Positions 52,386-60,902 of a DNA stretch of 64,000 nt are shown in pieces. The position numbers and the translations under genes were made by a program. The notes under the pieces were generated by a model. That model was not told where the DNA came from. It saw only the letters and a list, made by a program, of their open reading frames with translations, and did no database searches. The stretch comes from JAPPHA01 sp965242975 (GTDB lineage: Bacteria > Pseudomonadota > Alphaproteobacteria > Rhodobacterales > Rhodobacteraceae). The stretch's first letter is position 1; each line of letters begins with the position of its first letter. The stretch is taken from the NCBI GenBank assembly GCA_965242975.1, contig CBDETS010000007.1, forward strand, positions 4,526,001 to 4,590,000. Direction: 5' to 3'.

Positions 52386-52919
52386 GGAATTTGGAATTTC
52401 GGAATGAGGGAAGCGCGCTCGACTCCATGTTCCGGCCTCGGCTCTATAGGCCAAGGTCACGGCTCTCGGCGCCTGGGCCTTCGCGATTACCGTGGCATGG
52501 TCGCTATCGCGCAACCATTCCTGGCTAGCCAGTCCATCGCCGATCGGAGATAGCACCGACAACGATTTCGATGTGACATAGCGCTCCGCTCTGATCGCAG
52601 TAAACCTGATGCCGACTGGGCACCTGCCCGGGCTCCGCGTTGTCCAGTCCGGTTCGAAACTGACTAGGGATTCGCGTTCAAAATTGACCCACCTCTGCCT
52701 TCCCTTTTCCAAGTGGAATCCTTTCTTCCGGGCATTCCGCTCCGGTGTTCCGGTTCCGTTCGGGGAGAAGAGGAAGATGGGAACGCATGATCGAGCTGAC
52801 TGGCCTAGACTGGTGGCGACGGTGCGCTCGCCGCCGCTTGACAAGGTGGCGATGGCACTTGGCTACCGCCGCGACGTGACGGACAAGGCGTGCTGGAAGC
52901 GGCCGGAGTCGTGATCTCC

Positions 52920-53302
52920 GCGGGCTTCTGGAGACGAACGACTTCGAGGGTTTCGGCGACCAGGTCAGTTCCTGGCTCTCGGGCATTCCCTACCAGTGAC
53001 ACGCGAGCCTCCTGCACATGTGTTTCCGGGCCATCGGCGTAAATGTCCGGGCGGAGGACGCATCGAGCCGGGGCCGTGCCGGTACGGTCGTTCTGACGGG
53101 CGGCCAGGTGTTTGTGCTGGAGTTCAAGATGGCGGAGGGGGGCGGCGACACGGATGCTGCTCTGGACGCGGCGGCTCATCAGATGCGGAAGCAGGGCGGC
53201 ACGGAGAAATACTGCGACCACGGAGAGTCGGTCCACCTTGCCGACGTGGCTTGCGGCCGCGAGGCCAGAAACCTTTTGGTGGTCCGGTCCAAGCCGGCTT
53301 GA
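52920..53302 (+). pseudogene. C-terminal remnant of an AAA-ATPase/PD-(D/E)XK nuclease family gene
   Basis: The plus-strand frame ending at 53302 reads LLETNDFEGFGDQV, SWLSGIPYQ, a TGA (52997-52999), then LLHMCFRAIGVNVRAEDASS, GGQVFVLEFKMAEGG, ALDAAAHQMRKQGGTEKY and VACGREARNLLVV. This is the C-terminal PD-(D/E)XK domain (PDDEXK_9 type) of the common ATP-binding protein family of unknown role; the ExK of the active site is in LEFKM. Relatives have YQWHA where TGA stands here, and residues between HA and LLHM are missing. The N-terminal ATPase part is absent or unrecognisable. Confidence 0.72.
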
Positions 53303-53740
53303 GCAGACGAGAGTTCGCCGGGACACCGGGCTGGGTGGGACCGTGCCTTGGTGTTGTTTTTTGGTTTGGCTCGGCGTGGTTTTTTTGCGTTATTTCATTC
53401 GATCCGGGACCGTTCTTCCCACTTTGTACTGACCTGAGTTGAAGGGTAACCGGATCCGTCACTGGTTCGGCTCGGTGTCTGGCTTGGGACTGTATCGTAT
53501 CCGCCCCGTCCCCTGGTTGTTCCGACTTGGGTCCATCACGAGGCCTCGTGTACAGCCCCGGTGAAGCACGGGATTTTGACGGAGGCATTCATCGGGACCT
53601 GGGAGATGCTGCGGGAAGCCAGACCCGGGATCTTGATCTATGGCATGATCAAGTATCGGGAAATTTCGATCACGCGATACAGGTTTCGCTTCGGGACTTG
53701 AGGAGACCAGCCGGATTTCGGGCGAAAGGGAGGCGTTGCC
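53303..53740. other. Intergenic region before the IS insertion
   Basis: About 0.44 kb between the nuclease remnant and the IS target site. No gene, repeat or hairpin of note is seen. Confidence 0.4.
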
Positions 53741-53746
53741 GTTAGC
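53741..53746. repeat. Target-site duplication, left copy
   Basis: GTTAGC directly outside the left end of the IS1634-family element, identical to 55773-55778. Confidence 0.85.
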
Positions 53747-53757
53747 CGGAACTTCAT
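53747..53757 (+). repeat. IS terminal inverted repeat, left
   Basis: CGGAACTTCAT, matching the reverse complement of 55762-55772. Further inward the two ends keep only partial similarity (GCGG-like). Confidence 0.85.
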
Positions 53758-53914
53758 GCGGAACAAAACGGAATCGAATGCTCGCAAGTCGTTGATTTAG
53801 AGTCGTTTTTTGGAGCTCGGCGGATGCGAATTTGGGGATTCATGTTACATGTAATTTGACAGAAGGCCCGATCTTGTGCCAATTTAACCCGCAAACACAA
53901 GATAACCGGGTTCC

Positions 53915-55675
53915 ATGTCCTTCCATTTCGAGTCCATCCCAAACCGCCAGAGCAGGCCCACAATCCTCATCAGAAAGGCATGGCGAGAGAACGGACGCCT
54001 CAAGAAGAAGACCCTCGCCAACCTCACACAGCTCCCGCCCCACATCACCAACGGGATCAAGGCCCTGTTCGAAGGCGGCGTCACCGTCGCCCGCCCCGAG
54101 GACATTTTCACCATCCGCCGCTCCCGGCCCCATGGCCACGTCGCCGCCGTCCTCGGCACCCTGCGCCGGATCGGCCTGGTCCGCATCCTCGACCGCACGG
54201 CGAACCGCATGCGGGATCTCGCCGTCGCCGCCATCGTCGCGCGCATCGTCGATCCCGCCTCCAAGCTCGCCACCGCCCGGGCGCTGTCGCCCGAGACCGC
54301 ATCGACCAGCCTCGGGGCCGTGCTCGATCTCGGCCCCGTCACCGGCAACGAGATGCTGGCCATGCTCGACTGGCTGCTGAAGCGCCAGCCCTGGATCGAG
54401 AAGAGCCTCGCCAACCGCCACCTCGGGGGCGGCAATACTCTTGTTCTCTACGATGTTTCGTCCAGTTTCCTGGAAGGACGGTGCTGCCCCCTGGCGGCCT
54501 TCGGCCACAACCGTGACGGCAAGACGGGCAAGCAGCAGATCACCTACGGACTGCTCTGTGCCGCAAACGGCTGTCCGGTGGCGGTGGAGGTCTTTGCCGG
54601 CAATACCGGGGACCCGTCCACGGTGGCGTCACAGGTGGATCGGGTGCGTTCCCGCTTCGGCATCGACCATGTGGCGCTGGTGGGCGACCGGGGGATGATC
54701 ACCGCGGCCCGCATCCGCGAGGATCTCGAGCCGGCGAACCTCGACTGGATCTCGGCCCTCAAGACCGAGGACATTCGCAAGCTCCTGCGTCCGGCGGATG
54801 CGGGCGAGCCGCCGCCGCTCGTCCCCGAGGCCCTGGTTCCCGACGCGGTGGCGGAGGTCACCGGCCCGGACTTTCCCGGCGAGCGGCTGATGGTCTGCCT
54901 GAACCCGCGGTTGCGGGAGGAACGGGCCCGCAAGCGGGAGGACCTGCTGCGGGCGACGGAGGAGACGCTGGAGACGATTGCGGCGTCGGTGCGTTCGGGC
55001 CGGCTGAAGGGCCGGCAGGCCATCAACCGCCGGGTGGGACGGGATGCCAACCGCCGGAAAGTGGAGAAGCATTTCGAGATCACCGTCACCGACGACGCCA
55101 TCGCCTGGAGCCGCAGGCAGGAACGGATTGCCGCCGAGGGCCGGCTTGACGGGGTCTACGTGATCCGCACCAATCTGAAACCGAAAGCCATCGGGCCGGA
55201 GGCGGCAGTGGAGGCGTACAAGTCCCTCGCGCAAGTCGAGCGCGCATTTCGAATACTCAAGGCATCCCGGCTGGAGATCCGGCCGGTCCACGTCTATTCC
55301 GAGGACCATGTCCGGGCGCATGTGTTCCTGTGCGTGCTGGCCTTCTACGTTGAATGGCATCTCCGCCGTCGCCTGGCGCCGCTTTTGTTCGAGGATGACG
55401 ACCGCGAGGGCGCCCGGGCACAACGCACGTCACCGGTGGCGCCCGCAAAGGTCTCGGAGAGCGCCAAGCTCAAGGCCGACACCAAACTGACCTCCGACGG
55501 GCTGCCGGTTCACAGCCTGACAACGCTTCTCGCCGACCTGGCCACGCTGACGCTGAATGAGGCGACGGTTCCAACCAATCCCCACCACCATTTTCCGGTG
55601 TTTACGCAGCCGACGCCGTTGCAGAGCCGGGCCTTCAAACTTCTGGAGATCGAACCCGCAAAATCCCACTCGTGA
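53915..55675 (+). CDS. IS1634 family transposase
   Basis: A 586-residue DDE transposase of the IS1634 family (IS4 superfamily). Catalytic regions are visible: VLYDVSSSFLEG with the first Asp, ALVGDRGMIT with the second, and YKSLAQVERAFRILK with the YREK-like Glu. The sequence GHNRDGKTGKQQITYGLL is the usual block between the first two. The frame is intact and starts 168 bp inside the left end; it ends about 100 bp before the right end. It should catalyse cut-and-paste movement of this element. Confidence 0.93.
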   Translation: MSFHFESIPNRQSRPTILIRKAWRENGRLKKKTLANLTQLPPHITNGIKALFEGGVTVARPEDIFTIRRSRPHGHVAAVLGTLRRIGLVRILDRTANRMRDLAVAAIVARIVDPASKLATARALSPETASTSLGAVLDLGPVTGNEMLAMLDWLLKRQPWIEKSLANRHLGGGNTLVLYDVSSSFLEGRCCPLAAFGHNRDGKTGKQQITYGLLCAANGCPVAVEVFAGNTGDPSTVASQVDRVRSRFGIDHVALVGDRGMITAARIREDLEPANLDWISALKTEDIRKLLRPADAGEPPPLVPEALVPDAVAEVTGPDFPGERLMVCLNPRLREERARKREDLLRATEETLETIAASVRSGRLKGRQAINRRVGRDANRRKVEKHFEITVTDDAIAWSRRQERIAAEGRLDGVYVIRTNLKPKAIGPEAAVEAYKSLAQVERAFRILKASRLEIRPVHVYSEDHVRAHVFLCVLAFYVEWHLRRRLAPLLFEDDDREGARAQRTSPVAPAKVSESAKLKADTKLTSDGLPVHSLTTLLADLATLTLNEATVPTNPHHHFPVFTQPTPLQSRAFKLLEIEPAKSHS

Positions 55676-55761
55676 CCAAGCCCGCTGGGGCTGTTACATG
55701 TCGAGTCCCGCCCAAAATCGTCTATCCCGCTGACGACAAAAGATTTTTCTAAAATCCCGCG

Positions 55762-55772
55762 ATGAAGTTCCG
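55762..55772 (-). repeat. IS terminal inverted repeat, right
   Basis: ATGAAGTTCCG, the inverse of the left end at 53747-53757. Confidence 0.85.
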
Positions 55773-55778
55773 GTTAGC
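55773..55778. repeat. Target-site duplication, right copy
   Basis: GTTAGC directly outside the right end of the IS, identical to 53741-53746. Confidence 0.85.
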
Positions 55779-55968
55779 CAAGCCAGGGAGAGTCGCACGC
55801 CATACGTGGGTGATGCGGCCACCGCCAAAACGCTCAACCCGAACTCCTTGAGGACCTCGATCCGGATGAACATGCCGGGGGCGGAGGCGTCGTCCGCGGT
55901 GGTCGTTCAGGCACAAGCGTTCGATTGCGCCGTCCCGTTCCCCGAATGTAGTCCGCCGCTTGCCCGAT

Positions 55969-56367
55969 TCAGCTCAGTGTGTCGACGAGCCTGGCTTCGG
56001 AGATTCTGCGGTCTTGTGTCAAAAGCGTTGCTCCGGTTACCCGGGCGGTTGCCACCAGAATGCGGTCGGCCGGGTCGCGATGAAAGGACTCCGGCAGGGA
56101 CGCCAGTTCTGCCGCCACTGCCGGGGAGATTCCGTGGCGACGTACCAGCGGAGGTGCGACCGCCTTCTCCAGCCACTCCCGAAGGGGAATCGTCAAGCGA
56201 ATGCGGCCCAAACTGTGCAGCGTGGCGACTTCCCAGAGGGAAATATCGGAGACATGCAGCGGCGTCTCCGCGTCTGCGGCCGCGATGACCTTCCACTGGT
56301 CCCGAGACAACCGGTCGCGGTCGCCGTGCCACCAAAGCAGTACATGGGTGTCGAGCAAAGCTTTCAC
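55969..56367 (-). CDS. vapC: VapC-family PIN-domain toxin
   Basis: A 132-residue PIN-domain endoribonuclease toxin. The four acidic positions are visible: LLDTHVLLWW (Asp), SDISLWEVATL (Glu), HRDPADRILVATA (Asp) and LLTQDRRI (Asp). VapC toxins cut tRNA or rRNA when freed from the antitoxin. I place the start at GTG 56367, which overlaps the antitoxin stop (GTGA) and gives the usual VKALLDTH beginning; an in-frame ATG at 56385 is possible. The gene appears intact. Confidence 0.9.
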   Translation of the reverse strand: MKALLDTHVLLWWHGDRDRLSRDQWKVIAAADAETPLHVSDISLWEVATLHSLGRIRLTIPLREWLEKAVAPPLVRRHGISPAVAAELASLPESFHRDPADRILVATARVTGATLLTQDRRISEARLVDTLS

Positions 56368-56603
56368 CGTTGGTGGCTGTCCCAATGTTCCTCGGGAAGC
56401 ACCGGCCCCAAGACGTCGCCGACAGTGACGACTGTTCCCTCCAGTTCCGTTTGGGGATACCGCTCACCATCACCGGTCACGCGTGACAGCTCGGCGACGG
56501 GTCGACCGCGCTTCAGAATCACTACCCGCTCGCCAGTATCACGGACGTCGTCGAGAATGGCGAGACATCGCGCTTTGAAGTCGGATGCGTTTATCTTGAT
56601 CAT
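56364..56603 (-). CDS. vapB: Phd/YefM-like antitoxin of the VapC pair
   Basis: A 79-residue antitoxin of the Phd/YefM type: MIKINASDFKARCLAILDDV followed by GERVVILKRGRPVAELSRV, the DNA-binding N-terminal fold, and a C-terminal acidic tail that would wrap the toxin. It overlaps vapC by 4 bp. The region in front of it carries a TTGACA box and palindromic sequence, so autorepression is likely. Confidence 0.9.
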   Translation of the reverse strand: MIKINASDFKARCLAILDDVRDTGERVVILKRGRPVAELSRVTGDGERYPQTELEGTVVTVGDVLGPVLPEEHWDSHQR

Positions 56604-56640
56604 GTGACCAGTTCTTATGACCGGTCACTTTGTTTGTCAA
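56604..56640 (-). promoter_or_regulatory. vapB promoter and operator, possibly leaderless
   Basis: On the minus strand TTGACA (56640-56635) is followed by 17 bp and TAAGAA, which ends 8 bp before the vapB ATG. No Shine-Dalgarno fits in between, so the mRNA may start at the ATG. The perfect palindrome TGACCGGTCA (56618-56627) lies in the spacer, and GTGACC/GGTCAC (56604-56609, 56623-56628) forms a wider inverted repeat, both suitable as antitoxin-binding sites. Confidence 0.55.
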
Positions 56641-57077
56641 GATCTGCCACCTTGATTGTCGCGTTGCACGCTGCAGGACCTGGAGCCCCGAGACCTGGAA
56701 AAGTCCCGGGCGACCATCACACGACTTTTCGCCCGGTTCGACGCGGCCGTTGTTGACGTTATTCAACGGATGCGGGCCGAAGGCGCAACGGATAGGCCGA
56801 TAGTAACATTCCTAAATGAGGCACTACGGACCTTCATCTTGATTGTCGCGCTGCACGTACAGCGTTTCAGGCTGCCGGTCATCCGCCGCCCGGTGCAGCG
56901 CATGCTGGCAGCCAGCCGGCCGGTTCCATGTTGCCGCCATTCGGATCGACAAGCGAAATGGGATCTTGTAACGGGCCAACCAGTTCAACATATAAGAAGA
57001 GAAATAACTGGCGCTCTTTAAGTCTACAGTAATGCTGCAAAAATACCGTTAATTCGAAGGTTAATCACGGTGCGGAC
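56641..57077. other. Region between VapBC and AbiEi with a short direct repeat
   Basis: About 0.44 kb without a recognised gene. A 20-bp direct repeat with one mismatch occurs at 56651-56670 and 56838-56857. The stretch 56985-57070 just before AbiEi is AT-rich and should hold its promoter. A 121-codon ORF (56656-57021) has no family features. Confidence 0.45.
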
Positions 57078-57671
57078 ATGAAATTCATCGATGCGATGAA
57101 GACCCTCATGGAGTGGGACGCGCGGGGCAGAGAGGTATTCTCCGTCGAGGACCTGCGCGCGATGTTCCCGGAGCGGTCGCCGAAGACATTTGCCGCGGGT
57201 CTGCACCGGCTGGTCCGGCAGGGCGTACTTCAGCGTGCTGCCCGTGGAGTCTACGTGAACCCCCTGTCCCGCCAGCCGAAGAGTTACCTGGTGGAAAAGA
57301 TCGCGGTCTGTCTCCGCCGCGGCGCCTACAGCTATGTCAGCCTGGAGTCGGCCTTGTCGGAATTCGGGGTCATCTCGCAGATCCCGATGAGCCGGATCAC
57401 CGTGATGACGACGGGCCGGGCGGGTGTCATCAGGACCCCCTACGGGGTGATCGAGTTCACCCATACCGCCCGGCCGTGGCGGGACATCCTGGAGAACACC
57501 CTCGTCATGGAGGGCCGCCCGCTACGCGTTGCCAGGGTGGAGACGGCGCTCCGCGACATCCGCCGGGTTGGCCGTAACCTGCACCTGGTCAACGAAACGT
57601 ACTACCAGGAAATCCTTGAGGAACAGGCGGAAACCGGGCGGAAACCGGAGAAGCGGCCGGAAGCCGCATGA
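57078..57671 (+). CDS. AbiEi-type antitoxin (type IV TA), orphan
   Basis: A 197-residue AbiEi-family antitoxin/regulator. The N-terminal winged helix covers about residues 15-65 (FSVEDLRAMFPERSPKTFAAGL, LVRQGVLQRAARGVYVNP), followed by the C-terminal domain with YSYVSLESALSEFGVISQIP, TTGRAGVIRTPYGVIEFTHT and RVARVETALRDIRR. In AbiE systems it represses its promoter and counteracts the AbiEii nucleotidyltransferase. Its stop overlaps an ATG (ATGA at 57668-57671) exactly as expected for abiEii, but that frame reads only MTHDPPCPEMA before a stop. The toxin is therefore missing here. Confidence 0.88.
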   Translation: MKFIDAMKTLMEWDARGREVFSVEDLRAMFPERSPKTFAAGLHRLVRQGVLQRAARGVYVNPLSRQPKSYLVEKIAVCLRRGAYSYVSLESALSEFGVISQIPMSRITVMTTGRAGVIRTPYGVIEFTHTARPWRDILENTLVMEGRPLRVARVETALRDIRRVGRNLHLVNETYYQEILEEQAETGRKPEKRPEAA

Positions 57672-57703
57672 CGCATGATCCGCCCTGTCCGGAAATGGCA
57701 TGA
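57668..57703 (+). pseudogene. Start of a lost AbiEii toxin gene
   Basis: The 11-codon frame MTHDPPCPEMA begins in the ATGA overlap with AbiEi and stops at 57703. The last residues PEM match the PEMSVKDYW beginning of the AbiEii fragment at 15529. Homology ends there, so I read this as the 5' stub of a deleted toxin gene. A chance short ORF is the alternative. Confidence 0.45.
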
Positions 57704-58430
57704 GATGTCTGATGCCTCTGAAATCACCGCTGTGCCGTTCCGGACGCCGCCCCACATCTTTTTGCTGTGATCCCAACGCTGCGAGAGTTCGAAAAATTAG
57801 GGGACTATATTCGAAAGTCACAAGTCCCAAGGTTTCCAGACGCCATTCTCCAAGCGACCGCGAGCGACCTCGTCCGAGTAGACACATTTGCACCAGCGGC
57901 ACTGCCGAGCCCTCGAAATCCGCTCTCCGTCCGCAACAGTCTTGCGGAGTTCTTCGGCATCTACACGACGCTGTTCGGGTCTCGTGGCCGAACAATACGG
58001 GAGACGTGTACCGTAATGAGCGGAACACGGGCTGTGCATCGGAGGCTTCTACAATCTTGGCGGGCTGCAGAACGGCGCGCGGCATCTGTTCTGGCGTCGT
58101 CGATCTTCACCAGCTCGTCCATTTTGGCCTTGCCCGGTTGGTAGATGCTCGGCTTGAGCCGCACCGTCACTGGCACCAGCAGATCCGCCGGAGACCGGCG
58201 TTGGGCTTCTGTTTCCGCAAGCGCGTCGCTGTCATGTCCGCATTCGATCTGGCGGTCTACATTTGCAAGGGACGTGCTTGCCGAGAGCGAGGCTGACCAA
58301 TACAGCAACTGCGTTGCGGGAATTCCTTTCTTGCGCCAGGAGACATATTCTGGTCGTGCCGACTCCATTTCGGGACAGGCGAAGGACATGCTGATGCGAC
58401 ACGTCATGAGACGACGGCTTCCCTGTTTCC
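57704..58430. other. Non-coding region after AbiEi
   Basis: About 0.73 kb without a convincing gene. On the minus strand around 58070-58260 one frame reads SPADLLVPVTVRLKPSIYQP and KAKMDELVKIDDA, which looks protein-like and may be a decayed small gene, but I cannot name a family and no complete frame is present. Confidence 0.4.
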
Positions 58431-59951
58431 ATGCCATGGGTTGATGGGCACGCCATGTCGTTGACATTCGCGAACTGTAATCCCTGGTCACTACTGACGA
58501 CCGCGAATGAAAGCCCGGGCGACCGGAGCCGGGCCATTGCGTCGCGGGCCCCGGCGGGACTGCTTGCCGCAACAGGAGTCCTGGTTTCGAGCCCTGCGAC
58601 AGCCCATGTGTCGGAACAGGCGCTCGTGCTCCTTTTGCCGACGGACGTCTATACTGCGGCCGGGATTGCCGTGGTCGTACTGACCATCCTGGTCCTCGCG
58701 TATCTTCCCTCGCGGATTTCGGCGGGACTCTTTCGGACCGCCAGCCTCCGGGGAGTGCCTGACATCAGGATTGTCTCCGGCGGCACCAGCCTGTTTTTCC
58801 TCGCGGTCCTGACGATCCTGGTTTTTTCCGGTTTCATGGGTTCGCGCGACCCGCTCGAAAACCCGCTTCCATTGTTCATCTGGACCGTCTGGTGGATGGC
58901 TTTCATCGTCTGTCAGGGAACGTTCGGAAACCTCTGGTACTGGGTCAATCCGTGGACGGGGCTGCATTGCCTGCTGTCCCCCGTGCTCGACAGGGTTTCG
59001 CGGCCGGTGCTGCCTGAGCGTCTCGGTGCGTGGCCAGGCGTGGTGATTTTCTTTGTCTTCGGTGCGTTCTTCCTGGCTTATCCCGCGCCGGACGATCCCG
59101 AACGCCTCGCCTGGGTGGTCCTCGCGTATGTCAGTTTCACTTTCGCCGGCATGTGCGTCTTCGGGGCGGATGAATGGCTGGAACGGTGCGAGTGCTTCAC
59201 CATGCTGCTTCGCGCATACGCGCGCCTTGCACCGATTTCACCCGGAATCAGCGAAAGCAGGGCCGGATTCCCAGGCTGGTCGATCGTGTCTGCGCCGGCC
59301 CTGTCTTCGAGCCAGGCAGTGTTCGTCCTGGTCATTCTCGGTATCGGCAGCTTCGACGGGCTCAACGAGACCTTCTGGTGGCTCGCGAAGCTCGGCGTGA
59401 ACCCGCTGGAGTTTCCCGGCCGCTCGGCGATTGTCGGTGAAACCATTTTCGGCCTTGTGGGCGCAAACGTGCTCCTGGTCTGCCTGTTCGCGGGTTGCGT
59501 CCAGTCGGGCCTTTTCCTTTTGAAACGGATGGGATTCCACAGTTCCGTCGGGTTCTGTGAGGCATTCGGACGCTTGGCACTGTCGATCATCCCGATTGCA
59601 TTCGGGTACCACATCGCCCATTTCCTCACGGCGTTACTCGTCAATGGCCAGTACGCCCTGATCGCGTTCTCCGATCCGTTCTCGACCGGCGCGAACTACC
59701 TGGGATTCGCGGACACTCACGTCACGACCGGATTTTTCAATTCCCTCGATTCCGTACGCGTCATCTGGCTGACGCAGGCTGGCGCCGTCATCGTCGGCCA
59801 CGTTGTCGCCATCTTGCTCGCGCACGCGATCGCCGTCGACATGTTCGGGTCGCGGCGGGCGGCCGTGACCAGTCAGGTTCCGATGGCCACCTTCATGGTC
59901 TTCTACACGCTTCTCGGCCTTTGGCTGCTGGCATCGCCGCGCGGTGCCTGA
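58431..59951 (+). CDS. Polytopic membrane protein of uncharacterised family
   Basis: A 506-residue protein with a probable signal sequence ending near SSPATAHVSEQ and about 12 TM helices. Conserved-looking blocks are ERLGAWPGVVIFFVFGAFFL, FGADEWLERCECFTMLLRAYARLAP, FDGLNETFWW and IIPIAFGYHIAHFLTALLV, the last with a His pair in a helix. I recall a similar block order in actinobacterial membrane proteins annotated as fenitrothion hydrolase, a name with little support. No transporter or enzyme motif can be identified. Start 58431 or 58455; neither has a strong ribosome site. It is a single gene. Confidence 0.72.
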   Translation: MPWVDGHAMSLTFANCNPWSLLTTANESPGDRSRAIASRAPAGLLAATGVLVSSPATAHVSEQALVLLLPTDVYTAAGIAVVVLTILVLAYLPSRISAGLFRTASLRGVPDIRIVSGGTSLFFLAVLTILVFSGFMGSRDPLENPLPLFIWTVWWMAFIVCQGTFGNLWYWVNPWTGLHCLLSPVLDRVSRPVLPERLGAWPGVVIFFVFGAFFLAYPAPDDPERLAWVVLAYVSFTFAGMCVFGADEWLERCECFTMLLRAYARLAPISPGISESRAGFPGWSIVSAPALSSSQAVFVLVILGIGSFDGLNETFWWLAKLGVNPLEFPGRSAIVGETIFGLVGANVLLVCLFAGCVQSGLFLLKRMGFHSSVGFCEAFGRLALSIIPIAFGYHIAHFLTALLVNGQYALIAFSDPFSTGANYLGFADTHVTTGFFNSLDSVRVIWLTQAGAVIVGHVVAILLAHAIAVDMFGSRRAAVTSQVPMATFMVFYTLLGLWLLASPRGA

Positions 59952-59981
59952 CCCAGCGCTGCGCCACCCGGTTCCCGAACG

Positions 59982-60437
59982 CTACTCGACAGGAATACAG
60001 ACTTCGGTAACGAGGTCTTCCGGCGCGACTTCGAGCGGCGAATTCAAATAGATTTCCATGCAGGGCCGGTCGGCCATCGTCTCGCCGCTGGCCGGAAGCC
60101 ACTCGGAAAACATCCTCATGTACACGTCTCTGAGACCGGAGTAGGGGCCGCGATACGTGAACACGGCGAACCGCCCACCTCCGATCTCCTCGTAGATGAT
60201 GCCATCGGGAGGCTGGATGTCCGTCTCTAGCGCAATGCAGGCGTCGGAACGCAGGGCTTCCGGGGCGACACAGTCGGGATTGTCAAAGGACAGCATGAAC
60301 ACGCGGGAAAACGGGCTTCCGGTTGATCCCGCCCATTGCGCGAGGCGTTCGAAGCAGGGGCCGATCTGGTCATACGGACCGACATGGCGGATTCTTGCGG
60401 CCTTGGTGCTGTCAATGGTCCTGATCGATACGTCCAT
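59982..60437 (-). CDS. GyrI-like/AraC effector-binding domain protein
   Basis: A 151-residue stand-alone GyrI-like (SHS2/effector-binding) domain: it starts VSIRTIDSTKAARIRHVGPYDQIG, has the central GRFAVFTYRGPYSGLRDVYMRMFSEWL block and ends MEIYLNSPLEVAPEDLVTEVCIPVE. These are all family hallmarks of the C-terminal ligand-binding half of AraC-type regulators and of SbmC/GyrI. Without a DNA-binding domain it may bind a small toxic ligand. It is convergent with the membrane-protein gene. Confidence 0.9.
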   Translation of the reverse strand: MDVSIRTIDSTKAARIRHVGPYDQIGPCFERLAQWAGSTGSPFSRVFMLSFDNPDCVAPEALRSDACIALETDIQPPDGIIYEEIGGGRFAVFTYRGPYSGLRDVYMRMFSEWLPASGETMADRPCMEIYLNSPLEVAPEDLVTEVCIPVE

Positions 60438-60902
60438 CTCGATGTGTCCTTTCCCTTTGTCTGGTCCTGCTGTCGGCCGTTACGCGAAAAACCGCAAGTG
60501 GTGAAGCCCGAGTTTTCCGGGATCGAGTTCCGGGGCCATGTTCTGGCGACAGGAGCGCGAGACCTGCCGGCACGGCGCGCGCGCGGCGCGCATCGCCTCT
60601 CCGTTCATGCCATCCGGAAAGGGTCGATTGCCGTCCGCGGTGAACTCCGGCCTGCCGATCTGAATGGTCAGGGGCCAAGAAATCCGTTCGTCCAGGTCGC
60701 GCAGCGGCCGTTTCCTGCCCGCCCGGTTGCTGGCCAGTGGAACAAATAGGCCGGGTGAAACCTGGCGAGCCCGTGCTCGCCTGTTCGGAGCGTGGAAATA
60801 TCTGGACAATCCGGCCGGTTGCTCACAATATCGGCAAGATGATTTCTCGGTGCGCCGGTGGGTCAGCGTCCGCGCTCCGAACTGACAGGAAGGAGAACTC
60901 CC
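60438..60902. other. Divergent intergenic region before the Liv-type operon
   Basis: About 0.46 kb between the divergent GyrI-like and substrate-binding-protein genes. It should hold both promoters; I see no operator or gene. AGGAAGGAG at about 60889 is the ribosome site for the next gene. Confidence 0.45.

Larger units (their letters stand above)
52281..52919. other. Leader of the NYN gene and region before the nuclease remnant
   Basis: The first 110 bp carry the NYN promoter and structured leader. The rest has no intact gene; from about 52790 it may hold more of the decayed nuclease gene, but I cannot align it with confidence. Confidence 0.4.
53747..55772 (+). mobile_element. IS1634-family insertion sequence, 2026 bp, complete
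   Basis: The element is bounded by inverted CGGAACTTCAT ends (53747-53757 and 55762-55772) and by a perfect 6-bp direct duplication GTTAGC on both sides. It contains a single intact transposase gene. The clean ends and duplication show a relatively recent insertion into already non-coding DNA. Confidence 0.9.

Noticed and set aside
52671..52695. GTTCAAAATTGACCCAC-like string resembling an IS21-family end
   Set aside because: Only one end is present and no transposase or second end is nearby; resemblance from memory is too weak to annotate.
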